NCBI GenBank assembly: GCA_023423215.1
Contig: JAFAFZ010000261.1
Location: 1-9,398 of the forward strand
Source of the DNA: Actinomycetes bacterium
GTDB taxonomy: Bacteria; Actinomycetota; Acidimicrobiia; Acidimicrobiales; Microtrichaceae
Length of the DNA: 9,398 nt
Direction: 5' to 3'
The notes under the pieces: model-generated
Seen by the model: only the letters and a program-made list of their open reading frames with translations
What the model was told of the DNA's origin: nothing
Database searches by the model: none
Shown: positions 1 to 6,309 of the stretch, piece by piece
How positions within the stretch are numbered: the first letter of the stretch is position 1
How the letters are laid out: the number at the start of each line of letters is the position of its first letter
Program-made: the position numbers and the translations under genes

Positions 1-45
1 GCGTTGGGTTGCGCGCCGCCGTCGCGCTTGAGTGCGCGTGTCAAC

Positions 46-83
46 CAGGGTCACAGACTTGCATCGGTGATGCGGTGACCCTG
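46..83 (+). repeat. Nested inverted repeat before the relaxase gene (candidate oriT or operator)
   Basis: The outer arms are CAGGGTCAC (46-54) and GTGACCCTG (75-83), a perfect 9-bp inverted repeat. Inside is a second perfect stem, GCATC (61-65) with GATGC (69-73), around a GGT loop. The two stems are separated by an unpaired six-base bulge on one side and one base on the other. It ends 23 bases before the relaxase start. MobF relaxases recognise a hairpin next to their nick site, and many mobility genes are autoregulated from this position, so oriT or an operator are both plausible. The function is inferred; the repeat itself is seen directly. Confidence 0.6.
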
Positions 84-106
84 ACCAGCGATGGAGGAGG
101 GGTGTT

Positions 107-2596
107 GTGTTGAACCTTCACCGGCTCGCGCCAGGCGCCGAGTCCTACTACCTGGACCAGGTCGTCTCCGGCATCGAGGACTACTACTCCGAGGAGGGTG
201 AGGCGCCGGGCTACTGGCTCGCCTCATCGCACCAGCTCGACCTCGAGGGGCTCGTGCGGCCGGAGGATCTCCGGGCGGTGCTTACCGGTGTCGATCCTCG
301 CACGGGAGAGCAGCTGCACCGTGCGAAGAACCGGAAGGTGCCGGGGTGGGATCTGACGTTCCGTGCGCCGAAGTCCGTGTCGATCCTGTGGGGGCTCGGC
401 GAGCCCGCCATCTCGGCGCAGGTCGTGGCGGCGCATGATGCTGCGGTTGCCCGGGCGGTGGCGTATATGGAGGAGGTGGCGGCGTTCACCAGGACGGGTC
501 GCAACGGTGTGGAGCGCACGCCGACCGGCGGGTTCATCGCGGCGGGGTTCCGGCATCGCACGTCGCGTGATCTGGATCCGTTGCTGCACACCCATGTGTT
601 GGTGGCGAACTCGGTGCGAGCAGCGGACGGCAGGTGGCGCACGATCGACGCCACCGCGCTGTACGAGCACGCGAAGACGGGCGGGTACGTGTACCAGGCG
701 CAGCTGCGTCACGAGCTCACCGCCCGGCTCGGTGTTGCGTGGACGTCGGTGCATGACGGGCTCGCCGACATCGACGGCGTCGATGTCGAGTTGATCGGGT
801 TGTTCTCGAAGCGGCGCGAGCAGATCGAACGCACGATGGCCGAATGGGGACTCACCTCGGCGAAGGCAGCGCAGGTGTCGACGCTGGAGACCCGCCGGGC
901 GAAGGTGGTCAGCCCTGAACGTTTGTCTGACCACACCACCAGATGGCGCACAGAGGCCCTGACCATCGGCATCGATCCCGCCGATCTCTCGGCAGTGACC
1001 GGCCGACAGGTGGTGCCGCTTGTTGACGCTGACGAGACAACTCGGGTGTTCGCCCGGCTGTCCTCGCCGACCGGGTTGACCGAGTCGAACTCGACCTTCG
1101 ACCGCCGCGACGTCATCCGCGGCCTGGTCGACCTGCTGCCTCCGGGTGCGTCGATGGAGGTGGTCGAGGACTTGGAGTGGCAGTACGTCGGTCGTCCCGA
1201 CGTGGTCAGGGTCGGGTGGAAGCAGCGGACAGGGTCGGTGTTCTCCACCGCCGAGATGATCCGTCTCGAGCGGTCGGTCGTCGACCTCGCCGACAGCGGG
1301 CAAACGGCTCAACAAGGGGTCGCCCTCGGCTCGGCGGTCGAGGGTGCGGTCGAGGCTCGGCGGTCGATCAGCGATGAACAGGCTGGCGTGGTTCGGGAGA
1401 TGTGCAGGTCGGGTCGAGCGGTCGATGTGCTCGTCGCTGCGGCGGGCACCGGCAAGACGTTCAGCCTCGACGCCGCCCGCGACGCCTGGCAGCACTCCGG
1501 CTACCGGGTGTTCGGCTGCGCGCTCTCAGCAGCGGCAGCGCACGAGCTGCAGGCCGGCTCGGGCATCCGCTCGACGACGATCGCCAAGCTCAACCTCGAC
1601 CTCCAACGGGGCGACCAGCGACTCGATGAGCGAACCGTGCTCGTGGTCGACGAAGCCGGCATGGTCGGGACCCGAACCCTCGCACCCCTGCTGCGCGACG
1701 CAGCCATGCACCGTGCGAAGGTCGTGCTCGTCGGCGACCCGAAGCAGCTGCCCGAGATCCAGGCCGGCGGCGTGCTCGCCGCCCTCGCGAAGCGGCATCC
1801 GGTGCTGACCCTCACCGAGAACCGACGCCAGAACGACGAGACCGAACGCTGGGCGCTCCAGCAGCTCCGCGGCGGACACGTCGACGTGGCCGTCGGAGCA
1901 CTCCGCGAGCACGGTCGAGTCGTCACTGCGTCGAACGCTGACACGGTGCGCGACGCCATGGTCGCCGACTGGTGGGCGCATCGCAGCGCTGGCAGTTCGG
2001 CGTTGATGATGGCGAGACGCAACGCGGACGTCGACGACCTCAACCGTCGCGCCCGACGCCAGGTCGCTGACGCCGGCGAACTCCAGGGACCGCCGCTCGT
2101 GGTTCGTGGTCGGCCGTTCCAGGTCGGCGACCAGGTGCTCTGCACCCGCAACGACTACCCGAACGGAATCCGCAACGGCACCGTCGGCAGGATCACCGAC
2201 ATCGACCACCGGCACCGAAGCGTCACGATCTCGACTGACGATGGCGACCGCCGCATCGACAGCGAGTACCTCGCCGCCGGGCACATGCGCCACGGCTACG
2301 CCGTGACCGTGCACAAGGCCCAAGGCAGGACGTGTGATCACGGGCTGCTGCTCGCCAGCGACGACATGCACCGCGAGATGGGCTACGTCGGACTCAGCCG
2401 AGGCCGCGACTCCAACCGCATGTATGTCGTCGACGACGAAGCAGCTGACGAGCTCGAACACCACAGCCGACTCGGCGGGAGACCTGACCCGCTCGACCTC
2501 GTCACCGATTCGCTCCGGCGCAGCGCTGCCAAGGAGTTCGCCATCGACCACTCCGAACCAGACGAGATCGACGACGGCGCCGACATCGGCTGGTGA
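107..2596 (+). CDS. MobF-family relaxase with C-terminal RecD/TraI-like helicase
   Basis: This is a conjugative relaxase expected to nick one strand at oriT, stay bound to the 5' end through a tyrosine, and unwind the transferred strand. The N-terminal TrwC-type relaxase domain (about 1-290) has candidate catalytic tyrosines Y14/Y15 and Y26/Y27, a WDLTFRAPKS motif at 81-90, and the histidine triad H150, H161, H163 in a DPLLHTHV context. The helicase half has Walker A AAGTGKT at 445-451, Walker B DEAGM at 515-519, GDPKQLPE at 543-550, ENRRQ at 571-575, and a late VTVHKAQG at 733-740 followed by YVGLSRGR at 760-767. At 829 residues it is compact: shorter than R388 TrwC and far shorter than F TraI, with no extra C-terminal domain visible. 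The GTG start at 107 follows GGAGGAGG by six bases; TTG at 110 is less likely. It reads intact. Confidence 0.95.
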   Translation: MLNLHRLAPGAESYYLDQVVSGIEDYYSEEGEAPGYWLASSHQLDLEGLVRPEDLRAVLTGVDPRTGEQLHRAKNRKVPGWDLTFRAPKSVSILWGLGEPAISAQVVAAHDAAVARAVAYMEEVAAFTRTGRNGVERTPTGGFIAAGFRHRTSRDLDPLLHTHVLVANSVRAADGRWRTIDATALYEHAKTGGYVYQAQLRHELTARLGVAWTSVHDGLADIDGVDVELIGLFSKRREQIERTMAEWGLTSAKAAQVSTLETRRAKVVSPERLSDHTTRWRTEALTIGIDPADLSAVTGRQVVPLVDADETTRVFARLSSPTGLTESNSTFDRRDVIRGLVDLLPPGASMEVVEDLEWQYVGRPDVVRVGWKQRTGSVFSTAEMIRLERSVVDLADSGQTAQQGVALGSAVEGAVEARRSISDEQAGVVREMCRSGRAVDVLVAAAGTGKTFSLDAARDAWQHSGYRVFGCALSAAAAHELQAGSGIRSTTIAKLNLDLQRGDQRLDERTVLVVDEAGMVGTRTLAPLLRDAAMHRAKVVLVGDPKQLPEIQAGGVLAALAKRHPVLTLTENRRQNDETERWALQQLRGGHVDVAVGALREHGRVVTASNADTVRDAMVADWWAHRSAGSSALMMARRNADVDDLNRRARRQVADAGELQGPPLVVRGRPFQVGDQVLCTRNDYPNGIRNGTVGRITDIDHRHRSVTISTDDGDRRIDSEYLAAGHMRHGYAVTVHKAQGRTCDHGLLLASDDMHREMGYVGLSRGRDSNRMYVVDDEAADELEHHSRLGGRPDPLDLVTDSLRRSAAKEFAIDHSEPDEIDDGADIGW

Positions 2597-2603
2597 CCGC
2601 GCA

Positions 2604-3422
2604 TCAGAGGAGTGACTGCTGGAGTCCACCTCGGGGTGGCCAGAAGATCCCGAGCACGAGGAACGCGTGCGGATGTTGCTCCTGGTTGCCGACGAAGAGC
2701 ACGGTGTCGCGATCTTCGGCCCACAGTTCGTCGACGAACTTCTGGCGCATGAGGTCCTGCCAGTTCGGACGGTGGCGGACATGGCGCCACAGCGCGTTGA
2801 CCTCCCAGTCCACGATCGTTTGTCCATGACCGTTGCACGACGCAGCGGCGCACCGGTACAGGTAACGGAATCTCTAAGGAACCACTTCGAACGGCGCCTT
2901 CTTGGCCGCCGGGTCGTCGAACAAGCTCGGCCGTGCGGCGATCGCCTCAGCCCGGCTCCGCCACTTGTCGAGCTGCACCTCGTCCCGTGTAGTGATCTCC
3001 AGCTCGGGGCGTCCGACCGGGCGGACAACCCCGAGGGAAGGCGTGCCCGGTCCCGACCCGCTCCGGTTCGCTTCGACGAGATCGCACATCTGAACCTCGC
3101 CGAGCGAGCTGACCCGCTCCCGACGTCGAGCCCAGCCGTGGTCGGTTCCGAGCACCTCGCCGGCCACCATGGACCCCTGTATCGGCGTCCATGACTCCGG
3201 ACGACGGTCGCCCCTGGGCTTGATCACCCGGGCGGTCAGTTCCTGGTACTTGCGGAATCGTGACTCGTCGGCCATGTCCCGAAACGGAACCGGATGCAGC
3301 CGAATCCAACGCGGAGTCTCATCGAGCGTCATCGCTGCAACACACATCGTCTCGTCGAGACTGGACGTCAGTACTGGCGCAGCCTTCACCAGCACCATGA
3401 CGCGTAGTTCTTGGTCCACCAC
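2604..3422 (-). pseudogene. DUF488-associated protein gene interrupted by an in-frame amber codon
   Basis: The reading frame starts at GTG 3422 (GGGAGGG six bases upstream) and runs 182 residues to a TAG at 2876-2874. The same frame continues without another stop to TGA at 2604. The post-stop part reads as protein: about 20 residues including a C-x4-C-x2-H cluster (RCAAASCNGHGQ), then VDWEVNALW, RQKFVDELW, TVLFVGNQEQHPHAF and GIFWPP. From memory, homologues have this order in one polypeptide of about 270 residues beside a DUF488 gene, so I read it as one gene split by a point nonsense mutation. The N-terminal part contains KAAP, ETMCVAAM and WIRLHPVPFRDM. The function of the family is not known to me. 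It lies 38 bases after the DUF488 gene on the same strand and converges on the relaxase stop with only seven bases between. Translational readthrough or a sequencing error are alternatives. Confidence 0.75.
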
Positions 3423-3460
3423 CGAGCACCCTCCCGGACTCGATCTGGCAGCCGGGGCGA

Positions 3461-3913
3461 TCAGACGCGCAGGACACTCAAACCCGGGTGCTCTGCTTGG
3501 GCTCGGTCAGTGATGCACGAGCGGTGACACTGCGAGTGATCCCGCTCGAAGCACAACAGCGCTACCCGTGCCCCCCGTGCCGACTCGACTGTGGCTTGGA
3601 AAGTCTCGTTCGCTCCGTTCGACAAGTGGCGCGCGTAGCGAGTTCGTGCTGCTCGCTGCCCGCGCCGAAATGCGTCGCGGTTGTCCTTGGGGTTTCCAAG
3701 TTCTGGCTCGTGGCGGTACTCGATATCAGCCGCGGCGAGAGCCTCGGAGAGCGCCGTCTTCGAGAAACCCTTCTTGCGCGAGATCGGTGTGAGTCGCACG
3801 TCGATCAACACGTCCACGCGGTGGAGCCTGAGCGCGTCGACGAACTCGTCCAAGGTCCGACCCTCGTAGCCGATCGAGACGATCGTTCCTGTATGGGGGG
3901 TAGGCCGCGGCAC
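3461..3913 (-). CDS. DUF488 family protein
   Basis: This 150-residue protein has the hallmarks of the DUF488 family (PF04343): TIVSIGYEGRTLDEFVDAL near the N-terminus, VLIDVRLTPISRKKGFSK in the middle, EYRHEPELGNPK, and the terminal cysteine motif LLCFERDHSQCHRSCI, where C-x-E-x5-CHR is the most conserved part. The length is near the lower end of the family and nothing seems missing. The biochemical function of DUF488 proteins is not established as far as I know; the paired Cys/His residues suggest metal binding or redox chemistry, which is inference. The start is GTG 3913 with a weak AGGA seven bases upstream. It begins 9 bases after the integrase stop and ends 38 bases before the interrupted partner gene, so all three are probably on one transcript. 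Confidence 0.88.
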   Translation of the reverse strand: MPRPTPHTGTIVSIGYEGRTLDEFVDALRLHRVDVLIDVRLTPISRKKGFSKTALSEALAAADIEYRHEPELGNPKDNRDAFRRGQRAARTRYARHLSNGANETFQATVESARGARVALLCFERDHSQCHRSCITDRAQAEHPGLSVLRV

Positions 3914-3922
3914 GTTCCGATC

Positions 3923-5101
3923 CTAATCGGACGCCGCGAGCTGGCCCTCGGACCCGGCGGGCAGCCCGAACACCACCGCGCCGATCTGTTCCGCCGCCTC
4001 CGCTTGCATGCCGTCGAGCACATGGCTGTACAGGTCGAGGGTGATGCCCACGGTCGCATGGCCGAGCCGTTCGGACACCACCTTCGGATGGACCCCCGCC
4101 TTCAGCGCGAGCGTTGCCGAGGTGTGGCGTAGGTCGTGCAGCCGGATCCTCGGCACGTCGAGGCTGCGGATGATTGCCTGGAATGTCGCCGTGATCGTGT
4201 CGGGATGCAGCGGTGCGCCGTCCACGCCGCAGAACACGTAGCCCGAGTCGAGCCAGGCCGGACCGAGGCGCAGGCGCTCGGCCGACTGTTCGGCGCGATG
4301 CGAGCGCAGTACCTCGACCGAGGTCGCGTCGAGCGCGACGTTCCGCCGCCCGCGCCGAGTCTTCGGTTGGTGCACGCTGACGGCGCGCCCTCGGCCAGCG
4401 GACACCCGATTGCGAACGACGGCCATGGTGGCTCGGTCGAGGTCGACGTCTTCCCAGCGCAGCGCTGCCATCTCACCTCGGCGGAGACCGGTCGTGAGGA
4501 ACAGCACCCACATCGCGTAGAGCTCGTGATCAGCGACGGCGTCGAGGAAGGTGCGCGTCTGCACGTCGGACCAGATGGTCATCTCGGCGTCGATCACGCG
4601 AGGCGGGTCGACAGCCTCCATCGGGTTGCGGGCGATCAGTCCCCACCGCATCGCATCCTTCAGCGCCTTCTTCAACGTGCGTCGGCAGCTGGCAACCGAC
4701 CGCGCCGAGAGACCGCCGGCGCCGTCGACGCGCCCTGACCGGAGCAGTTCGGTCTGCAGCGAGCGGAGGTGCATCGGCGACAGCTCGACTAGGCGCACGT
4801 CGCCGATGCGCGGGACGACCCAGTTGCGGATCATCTGCTCATAGCCCCGGTAGGTCGTGTCGAGCACGTTCAACTCCATCGCCGCGAGCCACTCGGTCAG
4901 GAATTCACCAAATGTCGTCGTGCCGGGGTCGACCCACATGCCGGTGCGCATCCGCTCGAGTGCCTCGACGAGCGCGTCCTCGGCCTCCTTCTTCGTGCGG
5001 TGGCCGCCGACCCACTTCTGCTGCTTCTTCCCCGACGCATCGCGCCCCAGGTAGAGGACGTAGGTCCACGTCGAGCCCCGCTTCATCACCGATCCGCGCA
5101 C
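3923..5101 (-). CDS. int: Tyrosine site-specific integrase (phage/ICE type)
   Basis: This enzyme integrates and excises the element by recombining its attachment site with the adjacent tRNA-Thr gene. The 392 residues follow the usual order: an N-terminal arm-binding region (1-55, KRGSTWTYVLYLGRD then GGHRTKKEAEDAL), a SAM-like core-binding domain (about 60-165), and a catalytic domain (about 170-370). Catalytic residues are visible: R207 in TTGLRRGE, K247 in QPKTRRG, H322 and R325 in LHDLRHT, H348 in ERLGH, and the nucleophile Y358 in LDLYSHV. The GTG start at 5101 follows GGGAGG by five bases; ATG at 5086 is a fallback. The upstream 142 bases hold the tandem repeat and the tRNA 3' end. The DUF488 gene follows after 9 bases, unusual because integrase genes often stand alone. 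The full catalytic set suggests an active enzyme. Confidence 0.96.
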   Translation of the reverse strand: MRGSVMKRGSTWTYVLYLGRDASGKKQQKWVGGHRTKKEAEDALVEALERMRTGMWVDPGTTTFGEFLTEWLAAMELNVLDTTYRGYEQMIRNWVVPRIGDVRLVELSPMHLRSLQTELLRSGRVDGAGGLSARSVASCRRTLKKALKDAMRWGLIARNPMEAVDPPRVIDAEMTIWSDVQTRTFLDAVADHELYAMWVLFLTTGLRRGEMAALRWEDVDLDRATMAVVRNRVSAGRGRAVSVHQPKTRRGRRNVALDATSVEVLRSHRAEQSAERLRLGPAWLDSGYVFCGVDGAPLHPDTITATFQAIIRSLDVPRIRLHDLRHTSATLALKAGVHPKVVSERLGHATVGITLDLYSHVLDGMQAEAAEQIGAVVFGLPAGSEGQLAASD

Positions 5102-5175
5102 CGCGGCCTCCCTGCTCTGCCACCCTGCCTAAGCGCGAGGTGGATCCGTCAGCCACGACGGCGGGGAAGGTCGGC

Positions 5176-5197
5176 GGATTAGCAAGGGATTAGCAAG
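5176..5197 (-). repeat. Perfect 11-bp tandem repeat (candidate integrase arm-type sites)
   Basis: The unit GGATTAGCAAG occurs twice with no gap (5176-5186 and 5187-5197); on the integrase-coding strand it reads CTTGCTAATCC twice. It lies between the integrase start and the tRNA 3' end, about 46 bases from the tRNA. Integrases with an N-terminal arm-binding domain use short direct repeats flanking the crossover core, and the length, orientation and place fit. An excisionase or repressor site is the alternative. The position is also compatible with the integrase promoter region. Confidence 0.55.
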
Positions 5198-5216
5198 CGC
5201 CGGAACCTGAACATCC

Positions 5217-5235
5217 CAAGGGTCGAAAACCCTTG
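5217..5235 (-). terminator. Small hairpin just past the tRNA-Thr 3' end
   Basis: CAAGGG (5217-5222) and CCCTTG (5230-5235) form a 6-bp stem with a 7-base loop, nine bases past the tRNA 3' end in the direction of tRNA transcription. On the transcript the loop contains UUUU but no U-run follows the stem, so a classic intrinsic terminator is not supported. It could be a 3'-end processing or termination structure, or part of the attachment-site arms. Confidence 0.3.
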
Positions 5236-5290
5236 AAATCTAGAGCCCGAGAGGAGAATCGAACTCCTGACCTGCTGTTTACAAGACAGC
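5217..5290. other. Candidate attachment site (att) at the tRNA-Thr 3' half
   Basis: The 3' half of the tRNA (anticodon stem, T-arm and acceptor end, 5244-5290), with some bases past it, is the expected overlap region for the neighbouring tyrosine integrase. The exact crossover and core length cannot be fixed from one end. A second copy of this segment should exist at the left end of the element outside the window; I see none inside it. Confidence 0.5.
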
Positions 5291-5316
5291 TGCTCTGCCA
5301 ACTGAGCTACTCGGGC
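5244..5316 (-). tRNA. tRNA-Thr (anticodon TGT)
   Basis: The minus strand folds as a full cloverleaf of 73 nucleotides. The acceptor stem is GCCCGAG with CTCGGGC (7 bp). The D-stem is GCTC with GAGC, the anticodon stem GCTGT with ACAGC around the loop CTTGTAA, the variable loop 5 nt, and the T-stem AGGAG with CTCCT around TTCGATT. The anticodon is TGT at 5283-5281, reading ACA threonine codons. The discriminator is T at 5244 and CCA is not encoded, so CCA is added after transcription. All stems are perfectly paired, so the gene was kept intact despite the adjacent integration. It lies 102 bases after tauC on the same strand. Confidence 0.97.
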
Positions 5317-5322
5317 GGGCGT

Positions 5323-5399
5323 CCGCTGCCGAACGCCGCGGAGACTGAGCGGATCCTACGTGGCCCTCGGGACCCTGACCTGCGGCGTTCCGCCAGCGG
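5323..5399. repeat. Long interrupted inverted repeat between tauC and tRNA-Thr
   Basis: GAACGCCGC (5331-5339) pairs perfectly with GCGGCGTTC (5382-5390), and outside it CCGCTG (5323-5328) pairs with CAGCGG (5394-5399), separated by short unmatched steps of two and three bases. Together they could form a 15-bp interrupted stem closing 42 bases. It fills most of the gap after the tauC stop. No U-tract follows, so a Rho-independent terminator is not clear; protection of the operon's 3' end or separation of the tau operon from the tRNA are reasonable guesses. Confidence 0.4.
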
Positions 5400-5418
5400 C
5401 CAGGCCAGAAGGACAGAC

Positions 5419-6309
5419 TCAGGACTCGCGGTACCAGGGCGAGAGCCGGTGGCCGACCCAGCCGATGAACATCGTGAACAGCGCGCCGACCACGGCGACG
5501 AGCACGATGCCGACGTACATCCGGTCGGCCAGGAACAGCGACCAGGAGTTCCAGATCAGGTAGCCGAGCCCCTCGTCGCCCTGCACGAACTCCGCGGCGA
5601 CCAGCACCAGGATCGACGCACCGGCCGCCAGCCGCAGCGCCACGAACACCTGGGGCAACGACGCCGGCACGGTGACGTGGCGCAGCATCGACCAGCGTGA
5701 GCTGCTGAACGACTGCGTCGCCTCTCGGTACGACGCCGGCACGCCGATCATCGCGGCGGTCGTCGGGATGGCGACCAGGAAGAAGCAGTTGATCGCCACG
5801 AGGATGATGATCGGCATCTCGCCCAGCCCGAAGATCAGCAGCAGCAACGGCAGCAGCGCCAGCTTCGGCACGGTCCACAGGGCGTAGATCAGCGGCTGCA
5901 ACCCGACCCGCACCGTCCTCGACAGCGACAGCAACGTGCCGGCGACCACGCCGAGCCCGCAGCCCACGACGAAGCCGATCAGCATGCGCCGCACGCTCGC
6001 CAGCACGTGGGTCTGCAGCGTGCCGGCCTCGAACAGCTCCACCGCCGTGCTCCACACCTTCGACGGCGCGGGGAAGAAGCGCGGCTCGATCAGCTCACGC
6101 CGCGAACACACCTCCCACGCGATCAGCAGCACGAGCGGCGCGGCGACGGCCAGGCCGACCTCGAGCATCCGGCGCCGGCGACGGTGGCCGACCGGGTCGG
6201 CTTCGGCGCGAGACGGCGCGCGCACCACGACCTGCGCAGGTGAGGGCGGCGACCCGGCAGCGGCAGGACGGACAGCGTCCTCGGTCTCGAGCTCGGCGGT
6301 TCGGTTCAC
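5419..6309 (-). CDS. tauC: ABC transporter permease, TauC/SsuC family
   Basis: This is the inner-membrane permease of the importer encoded with tauB and the binding lipoprotein. It has 296 residues: a charged N-terminus ending in an HRRRRR stop-transfer run (42-47), then about six hydrophobic segments near 50-67, 108-128, 139-160, 164-185, 225-240 and 263-284. The cytoplasmic EAA-type loop that docks the ATPase is seen at 193-220 (SYREATQ, then HVTVPASLPQVF), typical of the taurine/nitrate/sulfonate permease family. I chose GTG 6309 because its GTGA overlaps the tauB stop by four bases, AGAGGAG lies nine bases upstream, and the protein then has family length; the frame is open further upstream only as tauB antiframe. 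It is last in the operon. The substrate cannot be deduced from it. Confidence 0.92.
   Translation of the reverse strand: MNRTAELETEDAVRPAAAGSPPSPAQVVVRAPSRAEADPVGHRRRRRMLEVGLAVAAPLVLLIAWEVCSRRELIEPRFFPAPSKVWSTAVELFEAGTLQTHVLASVRRMLIGFVVGCGLGVVAGTLLSLSRTVRVGLQPLIYALWTVPKLALLPLLLLIFGLGEMPIIILVAINCFFLVAIPTTAAMIGVPASYREATQSFSSSRWSMLRHVTVPASLPQVFVALRLAAGASILVLVAAEFVQGDEGLGYLIWNSWSLFLADRMYVGIVLVAVVGALFTMFIGWVGHRLSPWYRES

Larger units (their letters stand above)
1..5290. mobile_element. Right end of a tRNA-Thr-integrated mobilizable/conjugative element (partial)
   Basis: The stretch from the window start to the 3' half of the tRNA-Thr gene behaves as one integrated element. It carries a MobF relaxase-helicase, a tyrosine integrase whose start lies about 140 bases from the tRNA 3' end, and a DUF488 cassette. 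An integrase next to the 3' end of a tRNA gene is the standard layout of tRNA-targeted islands. In such islands the tRNA is kept intact because the element supplies its own copy of the tRNA 3' part. The right boundary should fall inside the tRNA; 5290 is approximate. The left end, and any type IV secretion, replication or excisionase genes, lie outside the window, so whether this is a full ICE or only a mobilizable element cannot be told. Confidence 0.7.

Noticed and set aside
224..1495. Long minus-strand open frame (423 codons) antisense to the relaxase
   Set aside because: It is arginine/proline/histidine-rich with no recognisable motif, and overlaps the well-supported relaxase codons; typical of GC-rich antisense frames.
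2626..2639. 5-bp hairpin between the convergent relaxase and DUF488-partner genes as a terminator
   Set aside because: The stem is only CCACC with GGTGG, lies inside coding sequence of the interrupted gene, and has no U-tract.
2604..2813. Independent small gene of 69 codons on the minus strand
   Set aside because: Its GTG has no ribosome site, and it is exactly in frame with the upstream gene across one TAG; better explained as the 3' part of one interrupted gene.
1526..3028. Minus-strand open frame of 500 codons across the relaxase end and the interrupted gene
   Set aside because: It spans the relaxase 3' half in antisense and the amber-interrupted gene in another frame, without family motifs; the 2604-3422 frame carries the recognisable sequence.
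2667..3194. Plus-strand frame that looks protein-like
   Set aside because: It is antisense to the interrupted DUF488-partner gene; the minus-strand reading has the motifs (VDWEVNALW, FVGNQEQHPHAF), so this is its complement shadow.
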